Assembly: GCA_902489225.1 (NCBI GenBank)
Contig: CABTZA010000004.1
Coordinates: 1 to 26,853, forward strand
DNA length: 26,853 nucleotides
Source of the DNA: an uncultured Collinsella sp.
Lineage (GTDB): Bacteria; Actinomycetota; Coriobacteriia; Coriobacteriales; Coriobacteriaceae
Reading direction: 5' to 3'
In this document: one piece after another, positions 6,986 through 14,305 of the stretch
Position numbering within the stretch: position 1 is the first letter of the stretch
Layout of the letters: each line of letters opens with the position of its first letter
Notes under the pieces: model-generated
Database searches by the model: none
What the model was told of the DNA's origin: nothing
What the model saw: the letters and a program-made list of their open reading frames with translations, nothing else
Position numbers and translations under genes: made by a program

Positions 6986-8065
6986 ATGGCAAACAAGCTC
7001 TCCGTCGCATTCATTGGCACCGGAATCATGGGTGCCCCCATCGCCGGCCACATTCTGGACGCCGGCTATTCCGTCACGGTCAACAACCGCACCAAGTCCA
7101 AGGCGGCGGCGCTTATCGAGCGCGGCGCCGTCTGGGCAGATACGCCGGCCGATGCCGCGGCGAACGCCGATGTCGTCTTTACCATGGTGGGCTATCCCTC
7201 CGAGGTCGAGGAACTCTACCTGGCGGGCGACGGCCTGCTCGCGTGCACTAAGCCCGGCGCGGTCTTGATCGACCTCACCACGAGCTCGCCCGAGCTTGCC
7301 CGTGACATTGCCGAGGCCGCCCAGGTTTCTGGTCGCATGGCGTTTGACTGCCCCGTCACCGGCGGCGAGTCGGGCGCTATCGCCGGTACGCTCACGGCTA
7401 TCGTGGGCGCTACCGAGAACGACATCGCGCCGGTCCGCGACATCCTTGCCACCTTTGCGGCCAACATCTGCTGCTTCGACGGCGCCGGCAAGGGCCAGGC
7501 TGCCAAGCTCGCCAACCAGGTGTCGCTGGGCGCCTGCATGGTCGGCATGGCAGACGCCATGGCATTTGCCGAGCTGAGCGGCCTTGATCTGGAGAAGACC
7601 CGCCAGATGATCCTGGGCGGTACCGGCAAGTCCGGCGCCATGGAGAGCCTGGCTACCAAGGCGCTCGACGGCGACTACAAGCCCGGCTTTATGGTCGAGC
7701 ACTTCATCAAGGACCTGCGCTTGGCGCTCGCCTATGCCGACGATCGCGAGCTTGCGCTGCCCGGCGCCGACGTGGCCTTTACGCTCTACGACATGCTCGA
7801 TGCCATCGGTGGTGCCAAGCTGGGCACCCAGGCCATCACAGTCCTCTATAAGGAGGAGGCCGACGCCATCGCCGCCGGTCTGGACTGGTCGCAGTATCGT
7901 CCCGAAGAGCACGGTGCTCACGAGGACGGCTGCGGTTGCGGCGAGCACGGCGACGACCATGAGTGCGGTTGCGGCCACCACCATGGCGAGGACCACGAGT
8001 GCTGCGGCGGCCACGGCCATGATGATGGCCACGAGTGCTGCTGCGGCCACCATCACGGGGAGTAG
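6986..8065 (+). CDS. NAD(P)-dependent 3-hydroxyisobutyrate-dehydrogenase-family oxidoreductase with His/Cys-rich tail
   Basis: 359 residues; ATG preceded by AAGGAAAGG. The Rossmann motif FIGTGIMGAPIAG is at residues about 9-21. It is followed by DLTTSSPELA, the substrate loop DCPVTGGESGAIAGTLTAIVGA and the catalytic-Lys helix GKGQAAKLANQ, all typical of the beta-hydroxyacid dehydrogenase family (3-hydroxyisobutyrate, tartronate semialdehyde and related substrates). Family members are about 290-300 residues; here an extra C-terminal tail (residues 307-359) contains 14 His and 9 Cys in 53 residues, arranged as repeated HEC..GHHHGE-like units. Such tails bind Ni, Zn or Cu in HypB, SlyD or UreE. 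First gene of a tight four-gene run (gaps of 5, 15 and 6 nt). The actual substrate is unknown. Confidence 0.9.
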   Translation: MANKLSVAFIGTGIMGAPIAGHILDAGYSVTVNNRTKSKAAALIERGAVWADTPADAAANADVVFTMVGYPSEVEELYLAGDGLLACTKPGAVLIDLTTSSPELARDIAEAAQVSGRMAFDCPVTGGESGAIAGTLTAIVGATENDIAPVRDILATFAANICCFDGAGKGQAAKLANQVSLGACMVGMADAMAFAELSGLDLEKTRQMILGGTGKSGAMESLATKALDGDYKPGFMVEHFIKDLRLALAYADDRELALPGADVAFTLYDMLDAIGGAKLGTQAITVLYKEEADAIAAGLDWSQYRPEEHGAHEDGCGCGEHGDDHECGCGHHHGEDHECCGGHGHDDGHECCCGHHHGE

Positions 8066-8070
8066 CGCCC

Positions 8071-8499
8071 ATGAGCTGGACGTTCGTGGTGCTTGCGCTG
8101 GTGCTCTTTCTCTTTGCGATCTACATTGGCTTTTTGTGCGGCCAGTGGGCGTGCGAAAAGCGCGTCATCACCAAGCGCGACTACTGGATTGCCAACTTTG
8201 CGGGAGCGGCGGCAGTCATCCTGCTGACCTGGGTGTTCTCGCTGTTCCCGCTGGTGCAGTTTGCGCCGATCGGCTGGCTCGGCGGCTTTATCGCCGGCCT
8301 TAAGATGAGCTTTGGCGAGTCCGTCGGTCCGTGGCGCAAGCACGACGAGGTCTTTAACGTCAACAAAGCACACCGCGCCGCCGCCGACGCGGGCGATGCC
8401 GAGGAACGCCGCCGTGCGCGTCGCAATGGCGCTGCCGACCGACAGCTCATCTCGGTCACCGATGACAGCAAGGGTGCTGGCAAGCACGCTAAGAAATAG
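8071..8499 (+). CDS. Small membrane protein of unknown function
   Basis: 142 residues from the ATG at 8071, 5 nt after the oxidoreductase stop; GGGGAG (8057-8062), partly inside the preceding gene, is its ribosome site. Residues 5-24 (FVVLALVLFLFAIYIGFLCG), 41-60 and 64-80 are hydrophobic segments. The last ~55 residues are basic (EERRRARRNGA; KGAGKHAKK) and presumably cytoplasmic. No family was recognised. Coupling to the genes on either side suggests a joint transcript. Confidence 0.75.
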   Translation: MSWTFVVLALVLFLFAIYIGFLCGQWACEKRVITKRDYWIANFAGAAAVILLTWVFSLFPLVQFAPIGWLGGFIAGLKMSFGESVGPWRKHDEVFNVNKAHRAAADAGDAEERRRARRNGAADRQLISVTDDSKGAGKHAKK

Positions 8500-8514
8500 T
8501 AAGAAGAGGTAACT

Positions 8515-9213
8515 ATGGCAGAAAACAAAGACGAACAGCTCACCGACGAGGAGCTGGCACAGCTCCAGCTGGCAGAGGAGAACGAGAACGCCGTCGACCG
8601 CCTGGTCAAGGAGCTCGGCTGCCCCACGCGCCGTATCCGCCAGTTTGCCGCCCGCGTGCTGCACTTGCTTGCCGAGCGCGATCCGCAGCGCGTCGTGCCC
8701 TGCGTGCCCGCGCTGACCGAGGCGCTCGACCGCCCCGAGGCTCAGACCCGCTGGGAGGCCCTCGATGCCCTGACGGCGCTCGCCACCACCTGCCCCGAGC
8801 AGCTGGGCGATGCCTTTGAGGGTGCCGAGACCGCACTGTTCGACGAGATTTCCTCCACGCTGCGCTATGCTGCCTTCCGCCTGCTGTGCGTGTGGGGTGC
8901 CACGAGCGTCGAGCGTTCGCGCGAGGCTTGGCCCATCCTGGACGAGGCTATCCAGTGCTACCACGGCGACCTTGAGTATCGCGACATGCTCGGTTGCCTG
9001 TACGAGTTTGGCCAGGGCGAGATTGACGCCGAGGTCGCCGAGAAGCTCGCGCTGCGCCTTAAGTTCGACGCCGAGAACGGCAAGGGCAGCTATCTCAAGG
9101 CCCGTTCGAGCGAGATTTGCGAAATGCTTGTTAAACGTTTTGGCCTGGATCTCTCCAAAAAGAAGAAGCGTGCTAACGTTAAAAAATCTGAGGCCGCCGA
9201 AGACGAGGAGTAA
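8515..9213 (+). CDS. HEAT/ARM-repeat-like helical protein
   Basis: 232 residues; RBS AAGAGG before the ATG. The sequence is almost wholly alpha-helical with HEAT-like periodicity: CPTRRIRQFAARVLHLLAER, RPEAQTRWEALDALTALATT, and SSTLRYAAFRLLCVWGATS are successive repeat-like pairs in residues about 35-140. The N-terminus is acidic, and the C-terminus is a Lys-rich stretch (LSKKKKRANVKK) followed by an acidic end. Such proteins usually serve as binding scaffolds; no catalytic motif is seen. It lies between the membrane protein and isocitrate dehydrogenase in one apparent operon. Function unknown. Confidence 0.75.
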   Translation: MAENKDEQLTDEELAQLQLAEENENAVDRLVKELGCPTRRIRQFAARVLHLLAERDPQRVVPCVPALTEALDRPEAQTRWEALDALTALATTCPEQLGDAFEGAETALFDEISSTLRYAAFRLLCVWGATSVERSREAWPILDEAIQCYHGDLEYRDMLGCLYEFGQGEIDAEVAEKLALRLKFDAENGKGSYLKARSSEICEMLVKRFGLDLSKKKKRANVKKSEAAEDEE

Positions 9214-9219
9214 CAGATT

Positions 9220-10305
9220 ATGGCGCACGATGTAGTCCTGATTCCCGGTGACGGTATCGGTCCCGAGATTACGCAGGCCATGCGCCGCGTGGTCGAGGCC
9301 GCCGGTGTCCAGATCAATTGGAATGTCCAGGAGGCCGGTGCCGGCGTCATGGACGAGTTTGGCACGCCGCTGCCCCAACATGTGCTCGATGCGGTCGCCG
9401 AGACCAAGGTTGCCATCAAGGGTCCCATCACCACGCCGGTCGGCACGGGTTTCCGCAGCGTCAACGTGGCCCTGCGCAAGCACTTTGACCTGTACGCCTG
9501 CGTGCGCCCCTGCCTGTCGCAGCCGGGCGACGGCTCGCGCTTCCGCGACGTCGACCTGGTCATCGTGCGTGAGAATACCGAGGACCTCTATGCCGGCATC
9601 GAGTTCGATGAGGGCGCTGCCGAGGTCGAGGAGCTCTCGCAGCTTGTCGAGCGCTCGGGTCAGAAGGTCTTCGCCGCCGATTCCGCCATCTCAATCAAGC
9701 CCATCTCTATCGCCAAGAGCCGCCGCATTGTGGAGTATGCCTTTGAGTACGCCCGCCTCTGCGGCCGCAAAAAGGTGACGGCCGTGCATAAGGCCAACAT
9801 CATGAAGGCGACCGATGGTCTGTTCCTGCGCGTTGCGCGCGAGGTGGCCGCCAACTATCCCGATATCGAGTTCAACGACAAGATTGTCGACGCCACCTGC
9901 ATGGGCCTGGTCCAAAACCCCAACGACTTCGATGTCCTGGTACTGCCCAACCTGTACGGCGACATCGTGAGCGACCTGTGCGCTGGCCTGGTGGGCGGCT
10001 TAGGCATGGCTCCCGGCTCCAACATCGGTGCCGATTGCGCCATCTTCGAGGCAACGCACGGCTCCGCGCCCGATATCGCTGGCCAGGATATCGCCAACCC
10101 CACGGCCGAGATTCTCTCTGCTGCGATGATGCTCGATCACCTGGGCGAGAACGACGCTGCCAATCGCATTCGCGCCGCCGTCTCTGCCACGCTCGACGAG
10201 GGCGAGCAGGTTACCGGTGACGTGCGTCGTGCTCAGACCGGCTCCGTCGAGGGCGCCGTGGGCACGCAGGCCTTTGCCGATGCCGTTATCGCGCACCTGG
10301 CCTAA
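9220..10305 (+). CDS. NAD-type isocitrate dehydrogenase
   Basis: 361 residues, starting 6 nt after the previous stop. The family core is clear: IPGDGIGPEIT at the N-terminus, VIVRENTEDLYAGIE (about residues 111-125), NLYGDIVSDLCAGLVGG, and ATHGSAPDIAGQDIANPTAEI. The loop SVNVALRKHFDLYACVRP has the Ser and Asn used by isocitrate dehydrogenases for the substrate, rather than the Leu pattern of isopropylmalate dehydrogenases. Asp-Ile after HGSAP points to NAD rather than NADP (Lys-Tyr in E. coli Icd). It would oxidise isocitrate to 2-oxoglutarate in the cytosol, probably for glutamate supply in an organism with an incomplete TCA cycle. Last gene of the four-gene run. Homoisocitrate dehydrogenase is a less likely alternative. 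Confidence 0.88.
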   Translation: MAHDVVLIPGDGIGPEITQAMRRVVEAAGVQINWNVQEAGAGVMDEFGTPLPQHVLDAVAETKVAIKGPITTPVGTGFRSVNVALRKHFDLYACVRPCLSQPGDGSRFRDVDLVIVRENTEDLYAGIEFDEGAAEVEELSQLVERSGQKVFAADSAISIKPISIAKSRRIVEYAFEYARLCGRKKVTAVHKANIMKATDGLFLRVAREVAANYPDIEFNDKIVDATCMGLVQNPNDFDVLVLPNLYGDIVSDLCAGLVGGLGMAPGSNIGADCAIFEATHGSAPDIAGQDIANPTAEILSAAMMLDHLGENDAANRIRAAVSATLDEGEQVTGDVRRAQTGSVEGAVGTQAFADAVIAHLA

Positions 10306-10364
10306 GGCATGCGCGCTGCAAACGCCTAAATAGTACTTAAGTGTTTGCGTATAACCTAAGAATC

Positions 10365-10393
10365 AATACGCCCGGCGCTCTGTCGGGCGTATT
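10365..10393 (+). terminator. Hairpin, probable weak terminator after isocitrate dehydrogenase
   Basis: AATACGCCCG (10365-10374) pairs perfectly with CGGGCGTATT (10384-10393). Only a short, mixed T stretch (ATTCTATT) follows, so termination may be partial and the next gene could be partly read through. Confidence 0.6.
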
Positions 10394-10431
10394 CTATTGG
10401 GGACTATGTTTCCTAACAAGGAGTAACCGAT

Positions 10432-11526
10432 ATGGGTCTGATTCAAAAGAAGGACGAGAAGGACGAGATCGACGGCATCCAGATTATCGAGCGCGGCGAA
10501 GGCCCCGACGGTGACGAGGGCGAGAAGATCGATCTGGTCGCCGGTACGTCTGCCGAGCACATTGCCGCCGGCACGACGGCCGAGGAGGAGGACGCCCGAC
10601 TGGAGGCTCAGATTGCCGCGGATGCCGCTGACGAGAATCTGATGCCCGAGGCCCAGGATGAGGACGACGATATTCTGGGTTCCGATGAAGACGACCATGC
10701 ATCCAGGCACAAGAAGACGATGATTGCCGCCTTTGTGGTTGCCGTCGTGATCGCCGCCGTGGTCGGCTTCTTTATTGGCAATGGCGGCTTTGGCGGCAAG
10801 GGTGTCGGCTCGTCGACCTTGACCGAGGACCAGCTCGATTCGACCGTGGCAAGCTATAGCTACAACGGCAAGAAGAGCGACATCACCGCGCGCGAGGCCA
10901 TCGAGAGCCAGTACAGCCTCGACACCGTCAAGGATAGCGATGGCAACTACACCGCTCCTTCTGCCGACGTCATCCTGTCCTACGTGCGCAACAAGATCCT
11001 GCTCGACGCTGCCGAGGACGAGGGCATTACCGTCTCCTCTAAGGAGATGAAGCAGTACGCCGAGGATTCCATCGGCACTTCGGACTACAAGACCATGGCC
11101 ACGCAGTATGGCGTGTCCAAGGACCAGGCCAAGCAGATCGTCCGCCAGTCCGCGACGCTGCAGAAGCTCTACAAGAAGAAGGTGGGCGATAGCTCCGCAA
11201 GCATGCCGACCGCCCCGACCGAGCCTGCTGACGGCAACGAGGAGACCGCGAGCAAGGACTACGCCGACTACATCATCAACCTTGCCGGCGATGAGTGGGA
11301 TAGCTCAAAGGGCACTTGGAAGGATGCCGACAGCACCTATGCCAAGGCCTTTGCCGATGATGCCTTTACGGCCGATAGCGCCACCTATAAGCAGGCCATG
11401 ACCGCCTATTACACCGCCTACCAGCAGTATTCCTCGCAGGCTTCGAGCGCCAGCTCCAAGTGGACCGAGTATGCTAACGGCCTCTACGCCAAGGCCAACA
11501 TCAGCATCTACGGCCTGTTTGCGTAA
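10432..11526 (+). CDS. Membrane-anchored SurA-N/trigger-factor-like protein
   Basis: 364 residues; ATG with AAGGAG 9 nt upstream. Residues 1-94 are strongly acidic and cytoplasmic in predicted topology. Residues about 95-118 form one membrane segment (MIAAFVVAVVIAAVVGFFIG), giving a type II orientation. The exported part (about 120-270) resembles SurA N-terminal chaperone domains: AREAIESQYSLDTV, VILSYVRNKILLDAAEDEGITVSSKEMKQYAEDS, and YGVSKDQAKQIVRQSATLQKLYKKK. No parvulin catalytic domain is evident. The end is rich in Tyr, Ala and Ser helices. A role in folding exported proteins is inferred from the domain only. A strong terminator follows. Confidence 0.75.
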   Translation: MGLIQKKDEKDEIDGIQIIERGEGPDGDEGEKIDLVAGTSAEHIAAGTTAEEEDARLEAQIAADAADENLMPEAQDEDDDILGSDEDDHASRHKKTMIAAFVVAVVIAAVVGFFIGNGGFGGKGVGSSTLTEDQLDSTVASYSYNGKKSDITAREAIESQYSLDTVKDSDGNYTAPSADVILSYVRNKILLDAAEDEGITVSSKEMKQYAEDSIGTSDYKTMATQYGVSKDQAKQIVRQSATLQKLYKKKVGDSSASMPTAPTEPADGNEETASKDYADYIINLAGDEWDSSKGTWKDADSTYAKAFADDAFTADSATYKQAMTAYYTAYQQYSSQASSASSKWTEYANGLYAKANISIYGLFA

Positions 11527-11568
11527 GGTTTGCCCGACCTTTCGAGTGCGAAGCTGAAATATCTGATG

Positions 11569-11605
11569 AAACCCCCTAGAACGGACATCGTTCTAGGGGG
11601 TTTTG
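11569..11605 (+). terminator. Strong intrinsic terminator
   Basis: A perfect 14-bp stem (11569-11582 with 11590-11603; AAACCCCCTAGAAC arm) with a 7-nt loop, ending in TTTT. It separates the housekeeping block from the PTS operon. Confidence 0.92.
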
Positions 11606-11670
11606 CGTTGTAGAGCCATCTGTTGAGATTGGAAAGGTAGATTGTGTGATCGCGCAAGCGCTCCATCGCG

Positions 11671-11711
11671 TTTCCCTAATTCATCTGGGAAAACAACTGC
11701 AAACGATTGCA
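11671..11711. promoter_or_regulatory. Two small dyads, the second LacI-family-like
   Basis: TTTCCC (11671-11676) and GGGAAA (11687-11692) form one inverted repeat. TGCAAACGATTGCA (11698-11711) has perfect TGCAA/TTGCA arms around a central ACGA, the layout typical of LacI/CcpA-family operators. They begin the 570-bp gene-free control region before the PTS operon. Confidence 0.4.
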
Positions 11712-11717
11712 AGTAAC

Positions 11718-11747
11718 CGGTGAACGGTCGAAAACTACCGTTCACCG
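11718..11747. promoter_or_regulatory. Perfect 11-bp dyad, copy 1 of an operator-like pair
   Basis: CGGTGAACGGT (11718-11728) and ACCGTTCACCG (11737-11747) are perfect inverted repeats with an 8-nt AT-rich spacer. A related dyad is at 11936-11966. Spacing and symmetry fit binding by a dimeric regulator. Confidence 0.55.
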
Positions 11748-11897
11748 ATAATCTCAAAACTGGTTCTAACTGGTATTAAGTCAAAAAGACCAATTCACAT
11801 ATCTTCACAATGACCTGCAATTTTTCTACACGCTATTTTTAGCCGCCCTGCGTTGTTTAGACACAGGAAAAGATCCGATTTTTTGCCAAAGCATTTC

Positions 11898-11908
11898 GAA
11901 ACGGTTTC
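11898..11908. promoter_or_regulatory. GAAACGGTTTC palindrome
   Basis: An 11-bp palindrome with a central CG-containing core lies between the two CGGTRAACGGT dyads. AAAACGTTTT at 11971-11980 is a similar short palindrome. Both look like operator half-site pairs; the regulator is unknown. Confidence 0.3.
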
Positions 11909-11935
11909 AAAACCGCAGGTAGAAGTATTAACGAG

Positions 11936-11966
11936 CGGTAAACGGTCGATTTATCACCGTGAGCGG
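11936..11966. promoter_or_regulatory. Imperfect dyad, copy 2 of the operator-like pair
   Basis: CGGTAAACGGT (11936-11946) and ACCGTGAGCGG (11956-11966) repeat the 11718 dyad, including the CGGTCGA following the left core. The copies are about 220 bp apart, a distance that would permit DNA looping. Confidence 0.45.
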
Positions 11967-12040
11967 TGCAAAAACGTTTTACCGTATGAATCAACGAAAG
12001 CGACCTCTTCTGGGGTGATATAGTGACAACAACACGTCAC

Positions 12041-12070
12041 GTGGTTACTACCAGTTTAGAAACCACTGGT
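12041..12070. promoter_or_regulatory. Putative GntR operator upstream of the PTS operon
   Basis: GTGGTTACTACCAG (12041-12054) contains the dyad TGGT-TACT-ACCA and is identical over 13 bp to the site before agaS. An overlapping ACCAGT (12050-12055) pairs with ACTGGT (12065-12070). It resembles DasR/NagR-type sites recognised by HutC-subfamily GntR regulators, and such a regulator is encoded at 15563-16294. A TATAGT at 12019-12024 could be the -10, placing the operator just downstream of the start point. Confidence 0.6.
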
Positions 12071-12117
12071 CTTCAAAGAACGCTTTCCAAGAAGCTTTAA
12101 GGGCGAGCGCCCGCTGG

Positions 12118-12163
12118 CTTCCGAAAATCATCGGACTCAGATCGTACACACCTTCGGAAGGGA
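12118..12163 (+). promoter_or_regulatory. Leader hairpin touching the IIA ribosome site
   Basis: CTTCCGAA (12118-12125) pairs perfectly with TTCGGAAG (12153-12160), and the right arm overlaps the Shine-Dalgarno GGAAGGGA of the IIA gene at 12171. A tight GGGC/GCCC tetraloop hairpin lies just upstream (12101-12112). Confidence 0.4.
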
Positions 12164-12170
12164 AATTTGA

Positions 12171-12614
12171 ATGGTTGGCTTTATTCTTACCGGTCATGGA
12201 CAGTTCGCACCCGGCCTTGCAAGCGCTATCGCTATGGTTGCTGGCGACCAGCCTGCTTTTACCGTCGTTCCTTTTGAGGGCGACCAGGCTGCATCCTACG
12301 GTGAGGATCTCCGCGCCGCTATTACCGCTATGCGCGAGGAGTGCGATGGCGTGCTCGTCTTTACCGACCTGCTTGGCGGCACCCCGTTCAACCAGTCGAT
12401 GATGATTGCCCAGGATGTCGATAACGTCGAGGTTCTGACTGGCACCAACCTTCCCATGGTTATTGAGCTTCTGTTCCTCCGCGGCAATGCCACGCTCGCC
12501 GAGCTTGGCGAGCAGGCCGTGACCGTTGGCCAGACGGGCGTCACCGCCCAGACGGTCGCATCCGTTGCCGACTCCGAGGAAGAGGATATCTTCGGCGACG
12601 AGGACGGCATCTAA
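12171..12614 (+). CDS. PTS mannose-family EIIA
   Basis: 147 residues; ATG with GGAAGGGA upstream. The N-terminus ILTGHGQFAPG places the phosphorylated histidine at His9, as in EIIA-Man. Further family blocks are VLVFTDLLGGTPFNQ (about residues 61-75) and GTNLPMVIELLF. HPr~P phosphorylates it, and it passes the phosphate to EIIB. It ends in an acidic stretch (EEEDIFGDEDGI). First gene of the operon IIA-YajC-IIB-IIC-IID. The substrate is inferred as GalNAc or galactosamine from the neighbours AgaS, NagA and LacC; GlcNAc, or another hexosamine, cannot be excluded. Confidence 0.93.
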   Translation: MVGFILTGHGQFAPGLASAIAMVAGDQPAFTVVPFEGDQAASYGEDLRAAITAMREECDGVLVFTDLLGGTPFNQSMMIAQDVDNVEVLTGTNLPMVIELLFLRGNATLAELGEQAVTVGQTGVTAQTVASVADSEEEDIFGDEDGI

Positions 12615-12895
12615 TGGCCGATTTCGGAGCCAACGTCCTGAGCTCCTCGGTCGCTCTTTTAGGCCTGCTTGTCATCATGGGCTTGATTTACACCATCTGG
12701 TCGCAAATCAACATGAAGAAGAAGCAGAAGTACTTCAAGGAGCTGCACACCGAGCTCAAGCCGGGTCAGGAGGTTCTTTTCGCCGGCGGTATCTACGGAA
12801 CCGTCAAAGGCATCGAAGGCGAGAAGGTCCAGATCAAAGTCCGATCCGGAGCCGTCGTAGATGTTTCGCGTTACGCGATTCAGGAGATCAAGTAA
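12614..12895 (+). CDS. yajC: YajC-family protein inside the PTS operon
   Basis: 93 residues. Its ATG overlaps the IIA stop by one base (TAATG), so translation is probably coupled. Residues about 8-27 form one membrane helix; the rest is the cytoplasmic YajC domain (KKKQKYFKELHTELKPGQEV, FAGGIYGTVKGIEGEKVQI, SGAVVDVSRYAIQEI). YajC is normally an accessory of the SecDF translocase and sits with secD/secF. Here it lies between EIIA and EIIB. YajC-family genes also occur in mannose-family PTS loci of Firmicutes such as the pneumococcal hyaluronan locus, so a PTS-linked role, perhaps in assembling IIC/IID, is plausible but inferred. Confidence 0.88.
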   Translation: MADFGANVLSSSVALLGLLVIMGLIYTIWSQINMKKKQKYFKELHTELKPGQEVLFAGGIYGTVKGIEGEKVQIKVRSGAVVDVSRYAIQEIK

Positions 12896-12931
12896 CTGTC
12901 GTCAGCAAATATCGAAAGGAAGCTGATCAAC

Positions 12932-13414
12932 ATGGCAGAACCCAACATTCTTCTTACCCGCATCGATAACCGACTGGTTCATGGTCAGGTTGCCACCCAG
13001 TGGAACTCCACTCTGGGCTCCAACCTCATCCTCGTCGCCAACGACGACGTGGCGTCCAACACCATGCGCCAGAACCTCATGAAGATGGCCGCTCCCGCCG
13101 GCGTCGCTACGCGTTTCTTCTCCCTGCAGAAGACCATCGACGTCATTGGCAAGGCGAGCCCGCGCCAGAAGATCTTCATCGTGGCCGAAACACCGGAAGA
13201 CGTGCTTACGCTCGTCAAGGGCGGTGTGCCTATAAAGAAGGTAAACATCGGCAACATGCACATGTCGGAAGGAAAGCGCCAAGTCGCCACCTCCGTCGCA
13301 GTTAACGACGAGGATGTCGCTGCGTTTAAAGAGCTGCAGGAATTGGGGGTGGAGTTGGAGATCAGGCGCGTTCCGAGCACGCCTGTTGAGGACACGAGCA
13401 AGCTCTTCTCGTAG
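12932..13414 (+). CDS. PTS mannose-family EIIB
   Basis: 160 residues; GAAAGGA before the ATG. The phosphorylation motif RIDNRLVHGQV places the active histidine at His17, as in family EIIBs. Other conserved blocks are LVANDDVASN, KMAAPAGVATRFFS, VKGGVPIKKVNIGNMH and AFKELQELGVELEIRRVP. It accepts phosphate from EIIA and gives it to the sugar carried by IIC/IID. It is about 37 nt after yajC. A close paralogue lacking this histidine lies at 22675-23157. Confidence 0.95.
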   Translation: MAEPNILLTRIDNRLVHGQVATQWNSTLGSNLILVANDDVASNTMRQNLMKMAAPAGVATRFFSLQKTIDVIGKASPRQKIFIVAETPEDVLTLVKGGVPIKKVNIGNMHMSEGKRQVATSVAVNDEDVAAFKELQELGVELEIRRVPSTPVEDTSKLFS

Positions 13415-13430
13415 TCTTCGTGATCCACGT

Positions 13431-13456
13431 TGTCAGGAGTGAAACCCTGACATTTT
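13431..13456 (+). promoter_or_regulatory. Intercistronic hairpin with short T-run between IIB and IIC
   Basis: TGTCAGG (13431-13437) pairs with CCTGACA (13446-13452) and is followed by TTTT. A second small stem (TGTACG 13456-13461 with CGTACA 13476-13481) follows. It may act as a partial terminator or an mRNA stabiliser that sets the ratio of soluble to membrane subunits. Confidence 0.45.
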
Positions 13457-13504
13457 GTACGTGAAATCCAAAGTGCGTACATACATTTTGAAAGGAGGAG
13501 CAAG

Positions 13505-14305
13505 ATGGAATTCTCGATCATTCAGGTCGCCCTGGTCTTCGTTGTTACGTTCATCGCGGCAATCGACCAGTTTGACTTCCTCGAGTCTCTCTATCAGCCC
13601 ATCGTCACCGGCGCCGTCATCGGTCTTATCCTTGGCGACCTCAACACCGGTCTTCTCGTGGGTGGTACTTATCAGCTCATGACGATCGGCAACATGCCGA
13701 TCGGAGGCGCTCAGCCGCCTAACGCCGTCATCGGCGGCATCATGGCAGCCATTCTCGCTATCGCCACGGGCCTCGAGCCCAACGCGGCAGTTGGCCTCGC
13801 CATTCCGTTCGCTCTGCTTGGCCAGCTTGGCGTTACCCTGGTCTTCACGCTTATGTCCCCGCTTATGTCCACGGCCGATAACATGGCTCACAACGCGGAC
13901 ACCAAGGGCATCGAGCGCCTGAACTACTTCGCCATGGCTCTGCTCGGCCTGATCTTCGCTGTCGTCGTCACCCTGTTCTTCATCGCTGGCGCCACCATCG
14001 GTCAGACCATCGCCGCTGCTATTCCGACTTGGCTGCAGACCGGTCTGTCCGCTGCAGGCGGTATGATGCGCTTCGTCGGCTTCGCCGTCCTGCTCAAGGT
14101 TATGATGAACCGCGATATGTGGGGCTTCTTCCTCATGGGCTTTGGCCTCGCGCTCATCACCGTTGCCAACGATTCGCTGGCAACCCCTGCTCTGCTCATC
14201 CTCGCTCTCATCGGCTTCGGCATCGCTTTCTGGGACTTCCAGCAGCAGACCGAGCTGAAGGGTGCAGCTGTTTCTGACGGAGGTGACTTCGAAGATGGCA
14301 TCTAA
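13505..14305 (+). CDS. PTS mannose-family EIIC
   Basis: 266 residues; AAAGGAGGAG precedes the ATG. It is a polytopic membrane protein of the EII-Sor type: N-terminal IQVALVFVVTFIAAIDQFDF, then YQPIVTGAVIGLILGDLNTGLLVGGTYQLM, and the QPPNAVIGGIMAAILAI segment. Later helices include ALLGLIFAVVVTLFFIAGA and LMGFGLALITVANDSLATPALLILALIGF. With IID it forms the sugar-translocating pore. The gene overlaps IID by 11 bp, indicating coupled translation. Confidence 0.95.
   Translation: MEFSIIQVALVFVVTFIAAIDQFDFLESLYQPIVTGAVIGLILGDLNTGLLVGGTYQLMTIGNMPIGGAQPPNAVIGGIMAAILAIATGLEPNAAVGLAIPFALLGQLGVTLVFTLMSPLMSTADNMAHNADTKGIERLNYFAMALLGLIFAVVVTLFFIAGATIGQTIAAAIPTWLQTGLSAAGGMMRFVGFAVLLKVMMNRDMWGFFLMGFGLALITVANDSLATPALLILALIGFGIAFWDFQQQTELKGAAVSDGGDFEDGI

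Noticed and set aside
6881..8056. Long minus-strand frame opposite the oxidoreductase
   Set aside because: Low-complexity Val/Ala translation is a shadow of the GC-rich plus-strand gene, which has full family motifs.
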